Origin: Limisphaera sp049537155
GTDB lineage: Bacteria > Verrucomicrobiota > Verrucomicrobiia > Limisphaerales > Limisphaeraceae
DNA length: 64,000 nt
Assembly (NCBI RefSeq): GCF_049537155.1
Contig: NZ_JBMVQZ010000002.1
Coordinates: forward strand, 62,001-126,000
Direction: 5' to 3'
Notes under the pieces: generated by a model
The model's database searches: none
Told to the model about the DNA's origin: nothing
What the model saw: the letters and a program-made list of their open reading frames with translations, nothing else
Translations under genes and position numbers: made by a program
In this document: one piece after another, positions 25,766 to 34,276 of the stretch
How positions within the stretch are numbered: position 1 is the first letter of the stretch
Layout of the letters: each line of letters starts with the position of its first letter

Positions 25766-25794
25766 TTGACCTTGGATCGCACCCGGGCCTAGCT
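25766..25794 (+). promoter_or_regulatory. Weak promoter candidate for the Gfo/Idh/MocA-isomerase pair
   Basis: TTGACC (25766-25771, five of six) is followed after 17 bases by CTAGCT, a poor -10. If used, the transcript would begin close to the ATG at 25803, nearly leaderless. Confidence 0.25.
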
Positions 25795-25802
25795 TCGCGC
25801 TC

Positions 25803-27206
25803 ATGGCAGATCCGAACCATGCGCCCGACCCGTCCCGACCCTCCCCGGTCCGGGGCACCTCCCGCCGCAGTTTCCTGCGTACGACCGTCCTGGCCGGGGG
25901 CGCCCTGGCCGCACCAGCGGTCCTGAGCGGATGCGGAACCACGGCCGGACGCTCATCCCCAGCCGGTGCCTCATCCCTTGCACCCGCGGTGCTCAGCTCT
26001 CAACCCGACGCCGGACAGGGAGAGACACTTCGCGTGGGTCTGATCGGTTGCGGCGGACGCGGCACCGGAGCCGCCGGCCAGGCATTGAAGGCCGATTCGA
26101 AAGCCGTCCTGGTGGCGATGGCGGACGTCTTTCCGGAGCAGATCGAGACCGCACTCAAATCGTTGACCCAGGACCCGGCGATTGCCGACCGCGTGCAGGT
26201 GCCTCCGGAACGGCGATTTGTCGGTTTGGACGCTTACCAGCGGCTCATCGAATCGGGCGTGGATGTCGTGCTCCAGGCCGCCCCGCCGGGTTTCCGCCCG
26301 CAGCACGTCCGGGCGGCCGTCGAGGCCGGCAAACATCAGTTTGTGGAGAAGCCGGTGGCCACCGACGTGGCGGGCGTTCGATCCGTCCTCGAGTCGGTGC
26401 GGATGGCCCGGGAGAAGAACCTGGCCTGGGTGGCGGGCTTTTGTTGGCGTTACGACCGCGCGCGCCGGGAGTTTTATCGTCGGATCCACGACGGGGCCAT
26501 CGGCGACATCCGCGCCATCTATGCCACCTACTACACCGGTCCGGTCAAACCCATGCCACCCCCTTCGGCGCGGCCGCCCGGCATGGGCGACGTGGAATGG
26601 CAGATCCGCAACTGGTACAACTTCGTCTGGCTTTCCGGAGACGGGCTGGTGGAACAGGCGTGCCACAGCGTGGACAAGATCCTGTGGGCCATGCGGGACG
26701 TGCCGCCTGCCAGGGCCGTGGCCACCGGCGGCCGTCAAACCCCCAATCACGAGGGCAACATCTACGATCACATGCACGTGGTGTACGAATGGTCCAACGG
26801 CGTTCGCGCCTTTCTGGGCCAGCGCCAGATCGCGGGCTGTTTCAACCAGAACTCCGATTTCCTCATGGGCAGCCGGGGCGAGGGCGTCATTGACGGTTGG
26901 CGCGCCGTGTACATCAAGGGCGAAAACCGCTGGCGGTTCACCGGCCCCAACAACGACATGTACCAGCAGGAACACGACGAGTTGTTTGCCTCCATCCGGA
27001 GGGGCGAGCCCATCAACGACGGCGAATGGCAGGTGCAAAGCACCTGGGTGGCCCTCATGGGCCGGATGGCCGCCTATACCGGCCAGGAAATCACCTGGGA
27101 GATGATCCAGAACTCCCAGGAGCGGCTCGTCCCGGATCCGTTGAGCTGGGACATGAAACTCCCCGTGGCTCCGATGGCCATTCCGGGGCAAACCAAGTTT
27201 GTTTGA
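25803..27206 (+). CDS. Tat-exported Gfo/Idh/MocA-family oxidoreductase
   Basis: 467 residues. The N-terminus has the twin-arginine motif TSRRSFLRTTVLAGG ending in a lipobox (VLSGC), so the protein is probably a folded, cofactor-loaded periplasmic lipoprotein. The Rossmann NAD(P)-binding loop is LRVGLIGCGGRGTGAAG. VEKPVATDVAG is the conserved EKP motif, and the C-terminal substrate domain includes WYNFVWLSGDGLVEQACHSV. Family members oxidise or reduce hydroxyls of sugars and glycosides. The TIM-barrel gene begins 13 bases downstream, so the two probably form an operon. An exported NAD-dependent enzyme must keep its cofactor tightly bound, as in glucose-fructose oxidoreductase. Confidence 0.9.
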   Translation: MADPNHAPDPSRPSPVRGTSRRSFLRTTVLAGGALAAPAVLSGCGTTAGRSSPAGASSLAPAVLSSQPDAGQGETLRVGLIGCGGRGTGAAGQALKADSKAVLVAMADVFPEQIETALKSLTQDPAIADRVQVPPERRFVGLDAYQRLIESGVDVVLQAAPPGFRPQHVRAAVEAGKHQFVEKPVATDVAGVRSVLESVRMAREKNLAWVAGFCWRYDRARREFYRRIHDGAIGDIRAIYATYYTGPVKPMPPPSARPPGMGDVEWQIRNWYNFVWLSGDGLVEQACHSVDKILWAMRDVPPARAVATGGRQTPNHEGNIYDHMHVVYEWSNGVRAFLGQRQIAGCFNQNSDFLMGSRGEGVIDGWRAVYIKGENRWRFTGPNNDMYQQEHDELFASIRRGEPINDGEWQVQSTWVALMGRMAAYTGQEITWEMIQNSQERLVPDPLSWDMKLPVAPMAIPGQTKFV

Positions 27207-27219
27207 TCCGCCCCTGCCG

Positions 27220-28110
27220 ATGAATCGCAGACGTTTCCTTGCCACAACCGCGGTCGCCCTCACGGCAGCCACCGACCTTGCCCGGCACGGTCTCGTGCGC
27301 GCCGCCGAACGGCGCAGGCTCAAAAAGGGCATCATGTGGGCCACGATCGGCCTGCCCGGGTCCGTCCGCGACAAAATGGCCGCGGTCCGGGCGGCGGGTT
27401 TCGACGGTGTGGAGATGATGAGCCACATGGACGTGGAGGAGGTGAAGGCCGCCCGCGACGAAACCGGTCTGGCCATTCCCAGCGTCTGCGGTGCCCATCA
27501 CTGGAGCAAGCCCCTTTCCCATCCCGATCCCCGGGTCCGTCGCGAAGGCATCGATGCGCTCGAACGAACCTTGCGGGACGCTCAAGCGTACGGGGCGACG
27601 TCGGTCCTGCTGGTCCCCGCCGTGGTCAACAAGGAAGTCTCGTATGACCAGGCATGGGCACGCTCGCAGGCGGCCCTCCGCGAGGTGTTGCCCCTGGCGG
27701 CCGAGCTGAAGGTCCGCATTGCCATCGAAAACGTCTGGAACCAGTTCCTGCTCAGCCCGCTGGAGGCTGCGCGGTACGTGGACGAGTTGGAGAGTCCGTG
27801 GGTGGGCTGGCACTTCGACTGCGGTAACGTCCTCAACTACGGCTGGCCCGAGCAGTGGATCCGCATCCTTGGCCCGCGGATCTGCAAGGTTCACATCAAG
27901 GAGTTCAGCCGCAAGAAACGCGACGCCGAGGGGTTGTGGAAGGGCTTCGACGTCCGCCTGCTCGAGGGTGACAACGATTGGCCGGCCATCATGCGGGCTC
28001 TCGATGAAGTGGGGTATCGGGACTGGGTGATCACCGAGCAGGGCGACTCCCGCACCCAGGAAGAGCTTCGCGACCTGGCCGAGCGCGTGGACCGGATCCT
28101 TGCCCTCTGA
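27220..28110 (+). CDS. Tat-exported sugar phosphate isomerase/epimerase-like TIM barrel
   Basis: 296 residues. MNRRRFLATTAVALTAATDL is a Tat signal. The rest is a xylose-isomerase-like TIM barrel: KAGIDGVEMM-type beta/alpha units (here RAAGFDGVEMMSHMDVEEV), then IAIENVWNQFLLSP, GWHFDCGNVLNYG and ICKVHIKEFSRKK, with Glu, Asp, His and Glu metal-ligand positions, and WVITEQGDSR at the end. Despite the family name, an exported member cannot act on cytoplasmic sugar phosphates; free or 3-keto sugars and glycosides are more likely. Start at 27220 is preferred over the longer frame because it begins right at the Tat motif. Pairs with the preceding Gfo/Idh/MocA gene. Confidence 0.88.
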   Translation: MNRRRFLATTAVALTAATDLARHGLVRAAERRRLKKGIMWATIGLPGSVRDKMAAVRAAGFDGVEMMSHMDVEEVKAARDETGLAIPSVCGAHHWSKPLSHPDPRVRREGIDALERTLRDAQAYGATSVLLVPAVVNKEVSYDQAWARSQAALREVLPLAAELKVRIAIENVWNQFLLSPLEAARYVDELESPWVGWHFDCGNVLNYGWPEQWIRILGPRICKVHIKEFSRKKRDAEGLWKGFDVRLLEGDNDWPAIMRALDEVGYRDWVITEQGDSRTQEELRDLAERVDRILAL

Positions 28111-28172
28111 CCCCTTGGGCGACGGCTTCGCCGGTGCCTGTTTCCCGCACGCCGGGTGTTTCCCAGTGGGGA

Positions 28173-28233
28173 GGCGGTTTTCGTGTGGGTTTTCGATCTC
28201 CGAGTCCTGCGGCGGGACGCACGGAAAACCGCC
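28173..28233. repeat. Inverted repeat in a convergent gap
   Basis: GGCGGTTTTC (28173-28182) pairs perfectly with GAAAACCGCC (28224-28233). The loop contains a further small hairpin (GTCC...GGAC). It lies 63 bases past the TIM-barrel gene and 173 bases before the NIPSNAP gene's stop, so it may be a terminator or a structured RNA end. Confidence 0.4.
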
Positions 28234-28405
28234 CGTTCGCTGCCCGTGCCACCGCTTCGGGGCCGGCCGGACCGGCACAACCGGCGCACCCCGGGGCTTC
28301 ACCCGGCTGACAGCGCGCGCCCGGCACGGCCCCGGTCTGCGCAGTTGGCCAAACTTTCGGGAAATACGGCCGGGTCGAAGATCCGATCCAGCAGGGCGGG
28401 GGAGA

Positions 28406-29203
28406 TCAGATTTGGGAGCTGCTCACCGGACGCAGCAGATGGTTGGTGATGTTGGTGACGATCTCGGCGTCGGTGTACCCGGGCGTGGTGCTGAGCTTTT
28501 TCCATTCGGGGTCGCCCACGAAGGTGCGCCAGGCGGTCTCCCGCGCGTTCAAATCATCGAAGACCAGCATGTACGTCAGGTTGGGGAGCCGTGCGCCGAT
28601 CAGCGTGGATCCGAAGAACACGGGGCGGAGCCCCGTCCGTTTGAACAGGGCGATTTCGCCCACATTGAACATTTCCACCTTCTTGCGGTGGGCGCGGTCG
28701 CTGTGGCTCTCGTAAATCCGGAGCTCGAAGAGGCGGGGTTTGCCCGCGGCGGTTTGTGGCGGCGGTTCCAGGGCGGGCATGCCCGCGAAGGCGATCATGA
28801 GGGAGCTCTCGTAACGCACGTAGGGCGGGTCGCCCGGAGGCGCCTGGGTGAAAGGGTGGGAGAGGATTTTGGCGTCGGAAGCTTCGACCTGCCGTGCCTC
28901 CAGCCAGTGTGCCAGCGATCGGCAGGGGAGCAGGACATAACGAGTGGGGTTCTCGGGGCCCACGGCCGCGTCGAATACGCCCACGGGCCGGACCCCGGCG
29001 CGGTTCCAGGCGGGCAGCGCCGCTTCGGCCAGGAAATCGTCCAGTCTGCGCACCATCGGGCCGCGCCGGAGCTCATACCGGCGCAGTTCGTAGATCTGGC
29101 GGTCTTCCTGGCCGGCGGCCTCGGCGGCCGCGGTGCGGAGGGTTCCCAGGGAGAGGCCGAGCCCCGCCAGGCCGAGTGATTGGAGGAATTCACGCCGTTG
29201 CAT
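28406..29203 (-). CDS. Tat-exported NIPSNAP family protein
   Basis: 265 residues. MQRREFLQSLGLAGLGLSLG is a Tat signal, followed by cleavage near AAAEAAG. Two NIPSNAP (dimeric alpha/beta barrel) units follow: IYELRRYELRRGPMVRRLDD to LPCRSLAHW, and FELRIYESHSDRAHRKKVEM to WRTFVGDPEWKK. NIPSNAP domains are ferredoxin-like folds with no agreed enzyme activity. In Planctomycetes and Verrucomicrobia exported forms are common next to sugar and sulfatase genes. The start at 29203 is fixed by the Tat motif; the frame upstream to 29503 has no similarity. Divergent from alaS. Confidence 0.85.
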   Translation of the reverse strand: MQRREFLQSLGLAGLGLSLGTLRTAAAEAAGQEDRQIYELRRYELRRGPMVRRLDDFLAEAALPAWNRAGVRPVGVFDAAVGPENPTRYVLLPCRSLAHWLEARQVEASDAKILSHPFTQAPPGDPPYVRYESSLMIAFAGMPALEPPPQTAAGKPRLFELRIYESHSDRAHRKKVEMFNVGEIALFKRTGLRPVFFGSTLIGARLPNLTYMLVFDDLNARETAWRTFVGDPEWKKLSTTPGYTDAEIVTNITNHLLRPVSSSQI

Positions 29204-29527
29204 GCGCGGCAGATTGGCACCGGCACGTTTCCGGGGCAATGCGCAAAACCTTCCGCCCGGGCTGCGGAGGGTTCTCGGGCCGGGGAGCCATGCTTGAACC
29301 GCAGGCCGGGCGATCGGGAGAGTTTCAAGGGGGCTGCTGAGAGTCGTTCGCGCCACGCGGTGGCGGGTCGGGCGCCTGCGCGGGGCCAAAGTTGGGCTCG
29401 CTTCGGTGGCAGGTGTTGTCGTAGGTTGTGCCGCTGTCCGGCCCCGCGACGGTGGAAGGCGCCGGGGATTTTCGGCGGAGCGACCGCGGGAATCCGTTTC
29501 CACCTTTTGCGGGTCCGGCCAGAAGCC
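29204..29527. other. 324-base divergent gap between the NIPSNAP and alaS genes
   Basis: No gene is supported. It must hold the promoters of both flanking genes, but I see no clear -35/-10 pair and no tRNA, T-box or other leader motif before alaS. Confidence 0.5.
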
Positions 29528-32260
29528 ATGCGTGTGATGACATCAGCCGAGATTCGCCAGTCGTTCCTCGACTTTTTCCGGTCGAAGGGGCACACCATTG
29601 TGCCCTCGTCGAGTCTTTTGCCGGACTCGCCCAATCTCCTGTTCACCAATGCGGGGATGAACCAGTTCGTGCCCATTTTTTTGGGCCTGCAGCCGTGTCC
29701 CTATCAGCCTCCGCGCGCGGCTGACACGCAGAAATGCATCCGTGCCGGTGGCAAACACAACGATCTGGAGGACGTGGGGCTGGACACCTATCACCACACG
29801 TTCTTCGAGATGTTGGGCAACTGGTCGTTCGGCGATTACTTCAAGCGCGAGGCCATCGAGTGGGCCTGGGAACTGGTCACGGAGGTTTGGCGCTTTCCCA
29901 GGGAACGGTTGTACGCCACGGTTTACCGCCCGGGGCCGGGTGACCCGGCCGAGTTCGACGAGGAGGCATGGGAACACTGGGCGCGGCTGTTCCGTGCAGC
30001 CGGTCTGGACCCGGAGGTCCACATCCGGTTCGGAGGGAAGAAGGACAACTTCTGGATGATGGGCGACACCGGCCCGTGCGGACCCTGTTCGGAAATCCAC
30101 GTGGACCTGACGCCCGAGGGGAACACGCGGGGTGCGCTGGTGAATCAGGGCCATCCGCAGTGCATCGAGATCTGGAACCTGGTTTTCATCCAGTTCAACG
30201 CCCATCCGGACGGCAGCTTCTCGCCCCTGCCGGCGCGCCACGTGGACACGGGGATGGGATTCGAACGGGTCACGGCCATCATCCAGGGTACGGAGGGACT
30301 GCGGCATTTCGCGGGCGCGCGGATTTCCAATTACGAGACCGACATTTTCCGACCGTTGTTCAGCGCGTTGGAGCGGCTGAGCGGCCGGCGATACGGTTCC
30401 ACCCTGCCGCGGCCGGGCACCGCCGGGGCGACCGAACAGGAACGGGCGGACGTGGCCTTCCGGGTCATTGCCGATCACATTCGCACGCTGAGTTTCGCCA
30501 TCGCGGACGGGATTCTGCCCTCCAACGAGGGTCGCGGCTACGTGCTGCGGCGCATTCTGCGCCGGGCCGTCCGGTACGGCCGGAACCTCGGGTTCCGCCA
30601 GCCCTTCTTTTACCGGTTGGTGAGTGTGCTGGCCGACACCATGGGCGAGGTCTTCCCGGAGATCCGGGCCCGGCGGGAACAGGTCGAAGAGGTCATCCGA
30701 CAGGAAGAAGAGGCATTCAACCGCACGCTCGACCGCGGCCTGCAACTGTTCGAGGAGGAGATCGGGCGCCTGCAGGCCGCTGCCGGGGGCGCAGGCGGGG
30801 GACGGATCTCCGGCGATTTCGCGTTCAAACTGTACGACACCTATGGGTTCCCGCTGGATCTGACCGGGTTGCTGGCCCGGGAACGCGGACTGGCGGTGGA
30901 CACCGCCCGGTTCGAGGAGCTGATGGAGGAGCAACGTGCCCGGGCGCGCGCCGCGCAAAAAAAGACCGTGGTCGAGGTCGCACGGCTCGAGACCGATCGG
31001 CCCACCCGGTTTGTGGGTTATGAACAATTGGAATCCGAATCGCGCGTGATGCAGTTGACGCGGGTGCAGGATCGCTGGGCCGTGATCCTCGACGTGAGTC
31101 CGTTCTACGCCGAGATGGGGGGCCAGGTGGGTGACACGGGAGAGCTGCGGCAGGGGGACCGTTCCTGGCGGATCACGGACACGCGCAAGGCGGGATCCGT
31201 GTGGTTGCATTTCCTTGACCTACCCGGGGACGCCGAAGCACCGGCCCTGCCGGAGGTGGGCGGTCCGGCGCGGCTGCGGGTGGACGAGGACCGGCGTCGG
31301 GCCGTGCAGCGGCATCACACCGTGACGCATCTGTTCCATTGGGCGTTGCGCGAGGTGGTGGGCAGGGAGACGATGCAGAAAGGATCATACGTGGGGCCGG
31401 ACAAACTCACGTTCGACTTCAACAGCGCGCCCCTGCGACCGGAGCAGTTGCGCCAGATCGAGCGTCTGGTCAACGAACGGATCCTGGAAAACGCGCCGGT
31501 GTCGGCCATCGAGGTGAAGTACGAGCACGTCCGGCACCGGCCGGACATCCTCCAGTTCTTCGGCGAGAAATACGGCGAATGGGTGCGGGTGGTGCAGATC
31601 GGAGGCACGCCCGGCGGCCTGGATGGTTTCTCCATGGAACTGTGCGGCGGCACGCACACCAGGGCCACCGGTGAGATCGGCCTGTTCCACATCCTGGGCG
31701 AGAGCGCCGTGGCGGCCGGGATCCGGCGCGTGGAGGCCGTGGCGGGTCTGGCAGCCTGGGAACGGGTCCTGGAGGCCGAAGGATTGCTGCGCGCCGCGGC
31801 GGCGCGGGTGAACGCTCCGGTGGGGGAACTGGAACGGAAACTCGAATCGTTGCTCGAACAGCAGAAGGCCCTGGAAAAACAACTCCGGGCGCTTCAGCAG
31901 AGGCAATCGGCTGCCGCGGCGGAGACGCTCCTGTCGCGGGCCGAGCGGCGGGGTGAGCTGCCGGTGTTGATCGCGCGGTACGACGCCGATGCGGACACGC
32001 TGCAGGAGATGGTCAACACCCTGAAGTCCCGGTTCGAAGGGCTGATCCTGCTCGGGGGCGTGGCCGATGGCGCGGTGACCTTGGTGGCGGCCGTGACCGG
32101 GCCCCACACCGCACGCGTTCATGCCGGCCGGCTCATCCAGCAACTTGCCCCACTGGTGGGGGGACGCGGTGGTGGGAGACCGGATCATGCCCGCGGCGGC
32201 GGCCGGGACGCGGCCCGGCTGGACGAGGCGCTGGTGCGGGCGCGCGAGCTGGTGGGCTGA
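29528..32260 (+). CDS. alaS: Alanine-tRNA ligase
   Basis: 910 residues, near the family norm (876 in E. coli). N-terminal class II catalytic core: IRQSFLDFFRSKGHTIVPSS, TNAGMNQFVPIFLG, ADTQKCIRAGGKHNDLEDVG, TYHHTFFEMLGNWSFGDYFK. The editing domain has HHTVTHLFHWAL and CGGTHTRATGEIG, which carry the zinc ligands that clear Ser/Gly-tRNA. A coiled region (ERKLESLLEQQKALEKQLRA) and a C-terminal DHHA1 domain with a glycine-rich GGRGGGRPDHARGGG follow. The start may be 29528 or the ATG three codons later (29537); the ribosome site does not decide. Single gene, divergent from the NIPSNAP gene and convergent with a Gfo/Idh/MocA gene. Confidence 0.97.
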   Translation: MRVMTSAEIRQSFLDFFRSKGHTIVPSSSLLPDSPNLLFTNAGMNQFVPIFLGLQPCPYQPPRAADTQKCIRAGGKHNDLEDVGLDTYHHTFFEMLGNWSFGDYFKREAIEWAWELVTEVWRFPRERLYATVYRPGPGDPAEFDEEAWEHWARLFRAAGLDPEVHIRFGGKKDNFWMMGDTGPCGPCSEIHVDLTPEGNTRGALVNQGHPQCIEIWNLVFIQFNAHPDGSFSPLPARHVDTGMGFERVTAIIQGTEGLRHFAGARISNYETDIFRPLFSALERLSGRRYGSTLPRPGTAGATEQERADVAFRVIADHIRTLSFAIADGILPSNEGRGYVLRRILRRAVRYGRNLGFRQPFFYRLVSVLADTMGEVFPEIRARREQVEEVIRQEEEAFNRTLDRGLQLFEEEIGRLQAAAGGAGGGRISGDFAFKLYDTYGFPLDLTGLLARERGLAVDTARFEELMEEQRARARAAQKKTVVEVARLETDRPTRFVGYEQLESESRVMQLTRVQDRWAVILDVSPFYAEMGGQVGDTGELRQGDRSWRITDTRKAGSVWLHFLDLPGDAEAPALPEVGGPARLRVDEDRRRAVQRHHTVTHLFHWALREVVGRETMQKGSYVGPDKLTFDFNSAPLRPEQLRQIERLVNERILENAPVSAIEVKYEHVRHRPDILQFFGEKYGEWVRVVQIGGTPGGLDGFSMELCGGTHTRATGEIGLFHILGESAVAAGIRRVEAVAGLAAWERVLEAEGLLRAAAARVNAPVGELERKLESLLEQQKALEKQLRALQQRQSAAAAETLLSRAERRGELPVLIARYDADADTLQEMVNTLKSRFEGLILLGGVADGAVTLVAAVTGPHTARVHAGRLIQQLAPLVGGRGGGRPDHARGGGRDAARLDEALVRARELVG

Positions 32261-32326
32261 CACGGAGCGGCCCGCAGCAGCCGGTGCAGACGGCGGTCTG
32301 ACGGCCGGTGCGTGTGTGAGGTCACG

Positions 32327-32338
32327 CCCCGGCCGGGG
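32327..32338. terminator. Palindrome CCCCGGCCGGGG between convergent genes
   Basis: A 12-base perfect palindrome lies two bases before the minus-strand Gfo/Idh/MocA stop codon and 66 bases past alaS. It may act as a terminator element but has no T-tract. Confidence 0.25.
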
Positions 32339-32340
32339 AA

Positions 32341-33762
32341 TCAGATCCGCCAGCCGGGCCGGTTTTCACGTTGCACGCGCGCGTTGAGTTCCGGGATGTT
32401 GGTCACGCGCATGTTGGGGCCGTCCCATTCCACTTTCCGCCCCACGCCGGCCATTTGCGCCAGATTGCCCAGAGCACAGAACTCGGTCAGCCGCGTGCCG
32501 TACTCGAACCCGGCGGCCGTGTCCGTCCGACCCTCGCGAACCGCATCCAGGAAATCGACGAAGATGTTCTTGGGCCGCGGCAGTGTCCGGGGTGGTTCGG
32601 GGATCTCGCGCATCTTCGCCCAGGGGATGACGTGCATGCGCTCGCCGTAGGTGCCCGTGAAGATGATGCCCTTTTCGCCCACGTACAGCGTGCCGCTGTC
32701 GCCGCGGTCCAGCTCTTCCTCCGGGTACTGGCGGCGCAGCTCCAGCAGCAGCGGCGGCAGGTTGCGGGCGTCACCGACGGCTGCACGCAGGCGGCCCTGC
32801 GGTTTTTCCTTCGTGGTGGGATTCAGCCCCTCGTACCAGTAGACCTTCAGCGGCGGCAGATCGCCGCGGGCCGGAATGTCCCAGCGGATGCGCGAGCCCA
32901 GCGGATAGCGTTCATCGCTGCCGCCCCGGAGGTACTCCACCTCGACGCTGGTGGGATGCTCGATCTTCAGCGCCCAGAAGACGCCGTCCAGCACGTGGCA
33001 ACCCATGTTGCCGATCGATCCATTCCCGAAATCGTACCAGCCGTGCCACGAATGCGGATGGAGATCTTCATGGAAATCGCGGTACGGCGCCGGGCCGATC
33101 CACTCGTCCCAGTGCAGTCCCGGCGGGACCGGCCGGGCCGGCGGGCGCGGGCCTTCCCCGCCGTTGCAGCGGTCGGTCCAACTGTGGGTTTCGCGGATGG
33201 GCCCGATCACCCCGGCCCAGATGTACTCGCACAGGCGGCGGTACCCTTCTTCGTTGTGTCCCTGATTGCCCATCTGGGTGGCCACGCCTGTCCGGCGCGC
33301 CATCTCCCGCAGTGCGCGGGCCTCGCCGATGTTGTGGCAGACGGGCTTTTCCACGTAAACGGCCTTGCCCAGTTGCATGGCGATCATGGCCGGCAGGGCA
33401 TGCTGATGATTGGGCGTGGCCACGAAAACGGCGTCCAGACTCCGGCCCACCTTTTCGAACAACCGGCGGTAATCGGTGAAGAACTGAACCTTTTGAGGGT
33501 CGAGATTCCTGCTCTTCAGCCATCGGGTCACTTCGGCGAAGCGGTTTTCGTCCACGTCCGCCACCGCAACAATGTTCTCCGTCGCGATGGCGTTGAGATG
33601 GCTCATGCCGCGTCCGCCGCAACCGATCACGGCGCAGTTCAACTTGCGCCCTGCTCCCTGGCTGAAAAGAAGGTTGGGGCGCCACAGGGTGGCCGCGGCC
33701 ACACCACCGGCCGTCCGGGCGGCACGCCGGAGAAACGCACGTCGGGTCAGGGACGTTTTCAT
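32341..33762 (-). CDS. Tat-exported Gfo/Idh/MocA-family oxidoreductase (second copy type)
   Basis: 473 residues. The Tat signal has SLTRRAFLRRAARTAGGVAA, ending near FSQGAGRK. The NAD-binding loop is LNCAVIGCGGRGMSHLNA. VYVEKPVCHNIGEAR has the EKP motif, and the QMGNQGHNEEGYRRL and HSWHGWYDFGNGSIGNMGCH stretches mark the large Planctomycete/Verrucomicrobia subfamily with a C-terminal Oxidored_dehyd domain. It is more divergent than expected from a recent copy of the 25803 gene: it shares only the Tat motif, Rossmann loop and EKP region. Probable role: periplasmic oxidation of a sugar or glycoside; substrate unknown. Monocistronic, with its start beside the rpoD upstream region. Confidence 0.9.
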   Translation of the reverse strand: MKTSLTRRAFLRRAARTAGGVAAATLWRPNLLFSQGAGRKLNCAVIGCGGRGMSHLNAIATENIVAVADVDENRFAEVTRWLKSRNLDPQKVQFFTDYRRLFEKVGRSLDAVFVATPNHQHALPAMIAMQLGKAVYVEKPVCHNIGEARALREMARRTGVATQMGNQGHNEEGYRRLCEYIWAGVIGPIRETHSWTDRCNGGEGPRPPARPVPPGLHWDEWIGPAPYRDFHEDLHPHSWHGWYDFGNGSIGNMGCHVLDGVFWALKIEHPTSVEVEYLRGGSDERYPLGSRIRWDIPARGDLPPLKVYWYEGLNPTTKEKPQGRLRAAVGDARNLPPLLLELRRQYPEEELDRGDSGTLYVGEKGIIFTGTYGERMHVIPWAKMREIPEPPRTLPRPKNIFVDFLDAVREGRTDTAAGFEYGTRLTEFCALGNLAQMAGVGRKVEWDGPNMRVTNIPELNARVQRENRPGWRI

Positions 33763-34205
33763 GGTTGATCTGTTTCAGCGGATGACCACGGCTCGTCCGG
33801 GTCGCACCGGAAAACGCGAGGCGCGCGGTTTTCAGCATGCGCCATGGAGCCGTGGGGAATCTGTCGGTTCATCAGCCTGTCACTCGCGTTCCGATCTTCG
33901 GACCGCAGTTTGCCCTTCGGCACCCTCGCGCGTAAATGGCAAAAGCAGCGCGCACGAACCGGAAAGGTGCCGCGGCGTTTCGGTTCATCCGACACAGGGT
34001 CGCGGTTAACGTTTGAAGGACAATCTGACACAGGCGGGCGGATGAAATGGGCGTCGGCCCGGCCGGGTGCGGCTGGTGGATGGCGTCGGAGTCACCGTGC
34101 CACCCCGGACGCACGGTGGGCCCGCCCTTGTGCGAGCCTTTGTTTGGGATGGAGCAGGGAGGATCGCTGCGACAGGGTATTTTTTGGTCGCGGAGCAAGC
34201 ATCTC
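33763..34205. other. Gap between the Gfo/Idh/MocA and rpoD genes
   Basis: No supported gene. Short open frames on both strands lack family features and codon character. The rpoD promoter and palindrome begin at its right end; no promoter for the minus-strand gene could be picked with confidence. Confidence 0.5.
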
Positions 34206-34234
34206 TTGACGGTTGGGAAGTGGCGTCGCATATT
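34206..34234 (+). promoter_or_regulatory. Candidate sigma-70 promoter of rpoD
   Basis: TTGACG (34206-34211, five of six), exactly 17 bases, then CATATT (34229-34234, four of six). The predicted start falls at about 34241, inside the palindrome that follows, giving a leader of about 36 bases. Confidence 0.6.
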
Positions 34235-34239
34235 CCGCC

Positions 34240-34259
34240 GCACCACCACGTGGTGGTGC
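34240..34259. promoter_or_regulatory. 20-nt perfect palindrome centred on CACGTG
   Basis: GCACCACCACGTGGTGGTGC is fully self-complementary. It begins six bases after the predicted -10 box and ends 17 bases before the rpoD start codon. It could be an operator at the transcription start or a hairpin at the very 5' end of the mRNA. Confidence 0.5.
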
Positions 34260-34276
34260 GCAAGCTCCCCATCCTT

